In this document: piece after piece, positions 58,701-61,700 of the stretch
Layout of the letters: the number at the start of each line of letters is the position of its first letter
How positions within the stretch are numbered: position 1 is the first letter of the stretch
Assembly (NCBI GenBank): GCA_964019695.1
Contig: OZ026516.1
Span: 77,579,018 to 77,643,017 of the forward strand
From: Loripinus fragilis
Taxonomy: Eukaryota > Mollusca > Bivalvia > Lucinida > Lucinidae
DNA length: 64,000 nucleotides
Reading direction: 5' to 3'
Position numbers and translations under genes: made by a program
The notes under the pieces: model-generated
What the model was told of the DNA's origin: nothing
Seen by the model: the letters and a program-made list of their open reading frames with translations, nothing else
Database searches by the model: none

Positions 58701-61700
58701 TTTTGTTGAGCAGTATATGAGCATCATTTGACGTAAAGCAGCCTGAACAGAGAAGTTTTTTGCCATCGTGGTTTGACATTAGGCTCTGGCTTTCCTAGCT
58801 CCATTATGATGAAGCCCATAATGAAGCCAAAGATCCCACGTTTTTCACCGACAAGGAAAGTCATCAAGGAATGTTGCGCAGCCAAAATCTAGACGAAGCC
58901 TGCTTGAAAAGACCCTAGTGTATATCTTTAAAAAAAAAGACCCAAGGATCAGTACTAAAAGTACTTTGCCAAAACATGCGGAGAGATATGTCAAAGAAAC
59001 ATGCAGAAAAAAAATGAAAATTGTGACTGTCTAAAAAAGACTTTGCACAGCAATTGGTTTCTCCCTTGCCTAGGAATATCTTTTCTAGCAAAAAAATCGT
59101 CACCTAAGCGACTGAAATCTAGTCCCAAATGCATAAAAACCCATTAAAATCGAACATAGAAGTGCTCAAAATTAAAAAAAAGTTCTCAGGGGAGACCTCC
59201 AAACCCCACTAACGAGAGAGTGGAAAAATACCTCTCTCATGCTCTCTTGTGCCTTTGGCAGTAGATGGTTTCTTCCGTTGGACCACTTTAAAATATGTGG
59301 CGACGGCCCTGTCTGCATTGCATTGTGATTGTTGATTTTTTAAAATGCTGATAAAAGGATGAATGCCATGGTACCCGATGTAGAATATTTCCTATCTACA
59401 CATTTGGCAAATGTAGAATATATCTACACTGTAAAGTAATGTAGAATATATCCTATCTACACACTGTTAGCAAATGTAGAATAAAGCCTATCTATACTGT
59501 AAGCAAATTAGAATATACCCTATCTGCACTGTAAGCAAATTTATGTAGAATATGTCCTATCTACACTGTAAGCAAATGCAGAATATACCATATCTACACT
59601 GTTAGCAAATGCAGAATATGCCCTATCTACACTGTTAGCAAATGCAGAATATACCATATTTACACTGTTAGCAAATACAGAATTTACCCTATCTACACTC
59701 TAAGCAATTACAGAATATACCATATCTACACTGTTAGCAAATGCAGAATATACCATATCTACACTGTTAGCAAATGCAGAATATACCATATCTACACTGT
59801 TAGCAAATGCAGAATATACCATATCTACACTGTTAGCAAATACAGAATTTACCCTATCTACACTCCAAGCAAATGCAGAATATACCATAACTACACTGTT
59901 AGCAAATGCAGAATATACCATGTCTACACTGTAAGCGAATGTAGAATATACCATATCTACACTGTTAGCAAATGCAGAATATACCATATCAACACTGTTA
60001 GCAAATGTAGAATATACCATATCTACACTGTAAGCAAATGCAGAATATACCATATCTACACTGTTAGCAAATGTAGATTTTACCCTTTCTACACTGTTAG
60101 CAAAAAAATAAAATAATGCAGAATATACCATATCTACACTGTTAGCAAATACAGAATTTACCCTATTGACACTCTAAGCAAATGCAAAATATACCATATC
60201 TACACTGTTAGCAAATGCTGAATATACCATATCTACACTGTTAGCAAATGTAGAATGTACCATATCTACACTGTTAGCAAATGCAGAATATACCATATCT
60301 ACCCTGTAAGCAAATGCAGAATATACCCTATCTACACTGTTAGCAAATGTAGAATATACTGTATCTGCACTGTAAGTAAATTTATGTAGAATATGTCCTA
60401 TCTATACTGTAAGCAAATGCAGAATATACCCTATCTACACTGTTAGCAAATACAGAATATACCCTATCTACACTGTTAGCAAATGTGGAATATACCTTAT
60501 CTACAGTCTTTTTCCATTTTTATCAAATGCAGAATATACCCTATCTACACTGTAAGCAAATATAAAATATACCCTATCTACACTCTTAGCAAATGTAGAA
60601 TATACCATATCTACACTTTTGACAAAATGTGGAATATACCTTATCTACAGTCTCTTTCCATTGTTAGCAAATGCAGAATATATCAATGCATAGCATTTGA
60701 GCAGATTTATATTATAATCTTCTATTTCAGTTCCCATATGACACTGTTGAGTACTATCTGAAGTCACCATTAACACAGATCCCATTTGAACTTGACACTA
60801 CAAACGGTGATATTACGGTAGCAGGATCATTACTCAGCAAGTATGGAGTGGCATCTTCTTATACAGTAAGTCAACTATTTATGCCCAGTTTTTTTAAAAA
60901 AAAGCTTTGATTGTTGTAAGCTACTAATAATACTTGTAGTTCTTTCATCTTTACAAAGGCATTTCTTTTAGGAATATAATCTGCATTTTTTACAAAATTC
61001 CATTTATTTTTCTTAGAAAACATGAGGCAAAAAAACAACTTACCTTGACCTTAGATAACATTTGATATTGTTCTCAAGTTATCGTCTGTCTGTCTGTGCG
61101 TCTGTTAACACTTTCAAACATCATTATCTCTGAGACCAGCAGGTCAATCAAAATAAAATTTTATCTGAAGTATCACTTTGGTAGGGGAAAGGCTTCATAA
61201 GGTTTTGGGCCAGATCCGATCAGAATTCTGGTTTCCATGGCAACAGGTAGCTCTCATAGGGTTATAATGGGGAAAATCTTATGAGCACTCTAGCTCCTCA
61301 ATTTTTGATTGGAACTTCTTCATTTTAAATGCGTACAACCATAAAATCGTGGACAGGTTCGAAATTCAGCAAGATCGATCTAGGGACTGCATAGTTAGCT
61401 GCCCTTGAGCGTCTTGAAATATCCCCATAGACTTATAATTGGAGAAATGTGAGCACTCTAGTGCCTTCATTTTTGTATAGATCTTTATCATTCTTACAGG
61501 TAACAAGGACAACCATAACAGCTTGGATGAGTTAGAATTTCTGCCAGATCCCATCAACTACTGAGTTAGCTGCCCTTGAGCATCTGAAAAACTAATGTAT
61601 AATGCACTCTAGCACCTTCGCTTTTGATAAGATCATCTTCATTCTTGCAAGTATCAAGTACAGCTATAAAATCTTGGATGGGTTGAAATTTGGCAAGATT

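Noticed and set aside
59700..60131. 143-codon minus-strand ORF with perfect 11-residue repeats
   Set aside because: It is explained by the 33-bp minisatellite, whose period is a multiple of three. There are no splice sites, signal peptide or coding-like substitution pattern.
59395..60700. CRISPR-like regular repeats
   Set aside because: Units are contiguous with no unique spacers and lie in a eukaryotic intron. They form a minisatellite. The same holds for 45347-48330.
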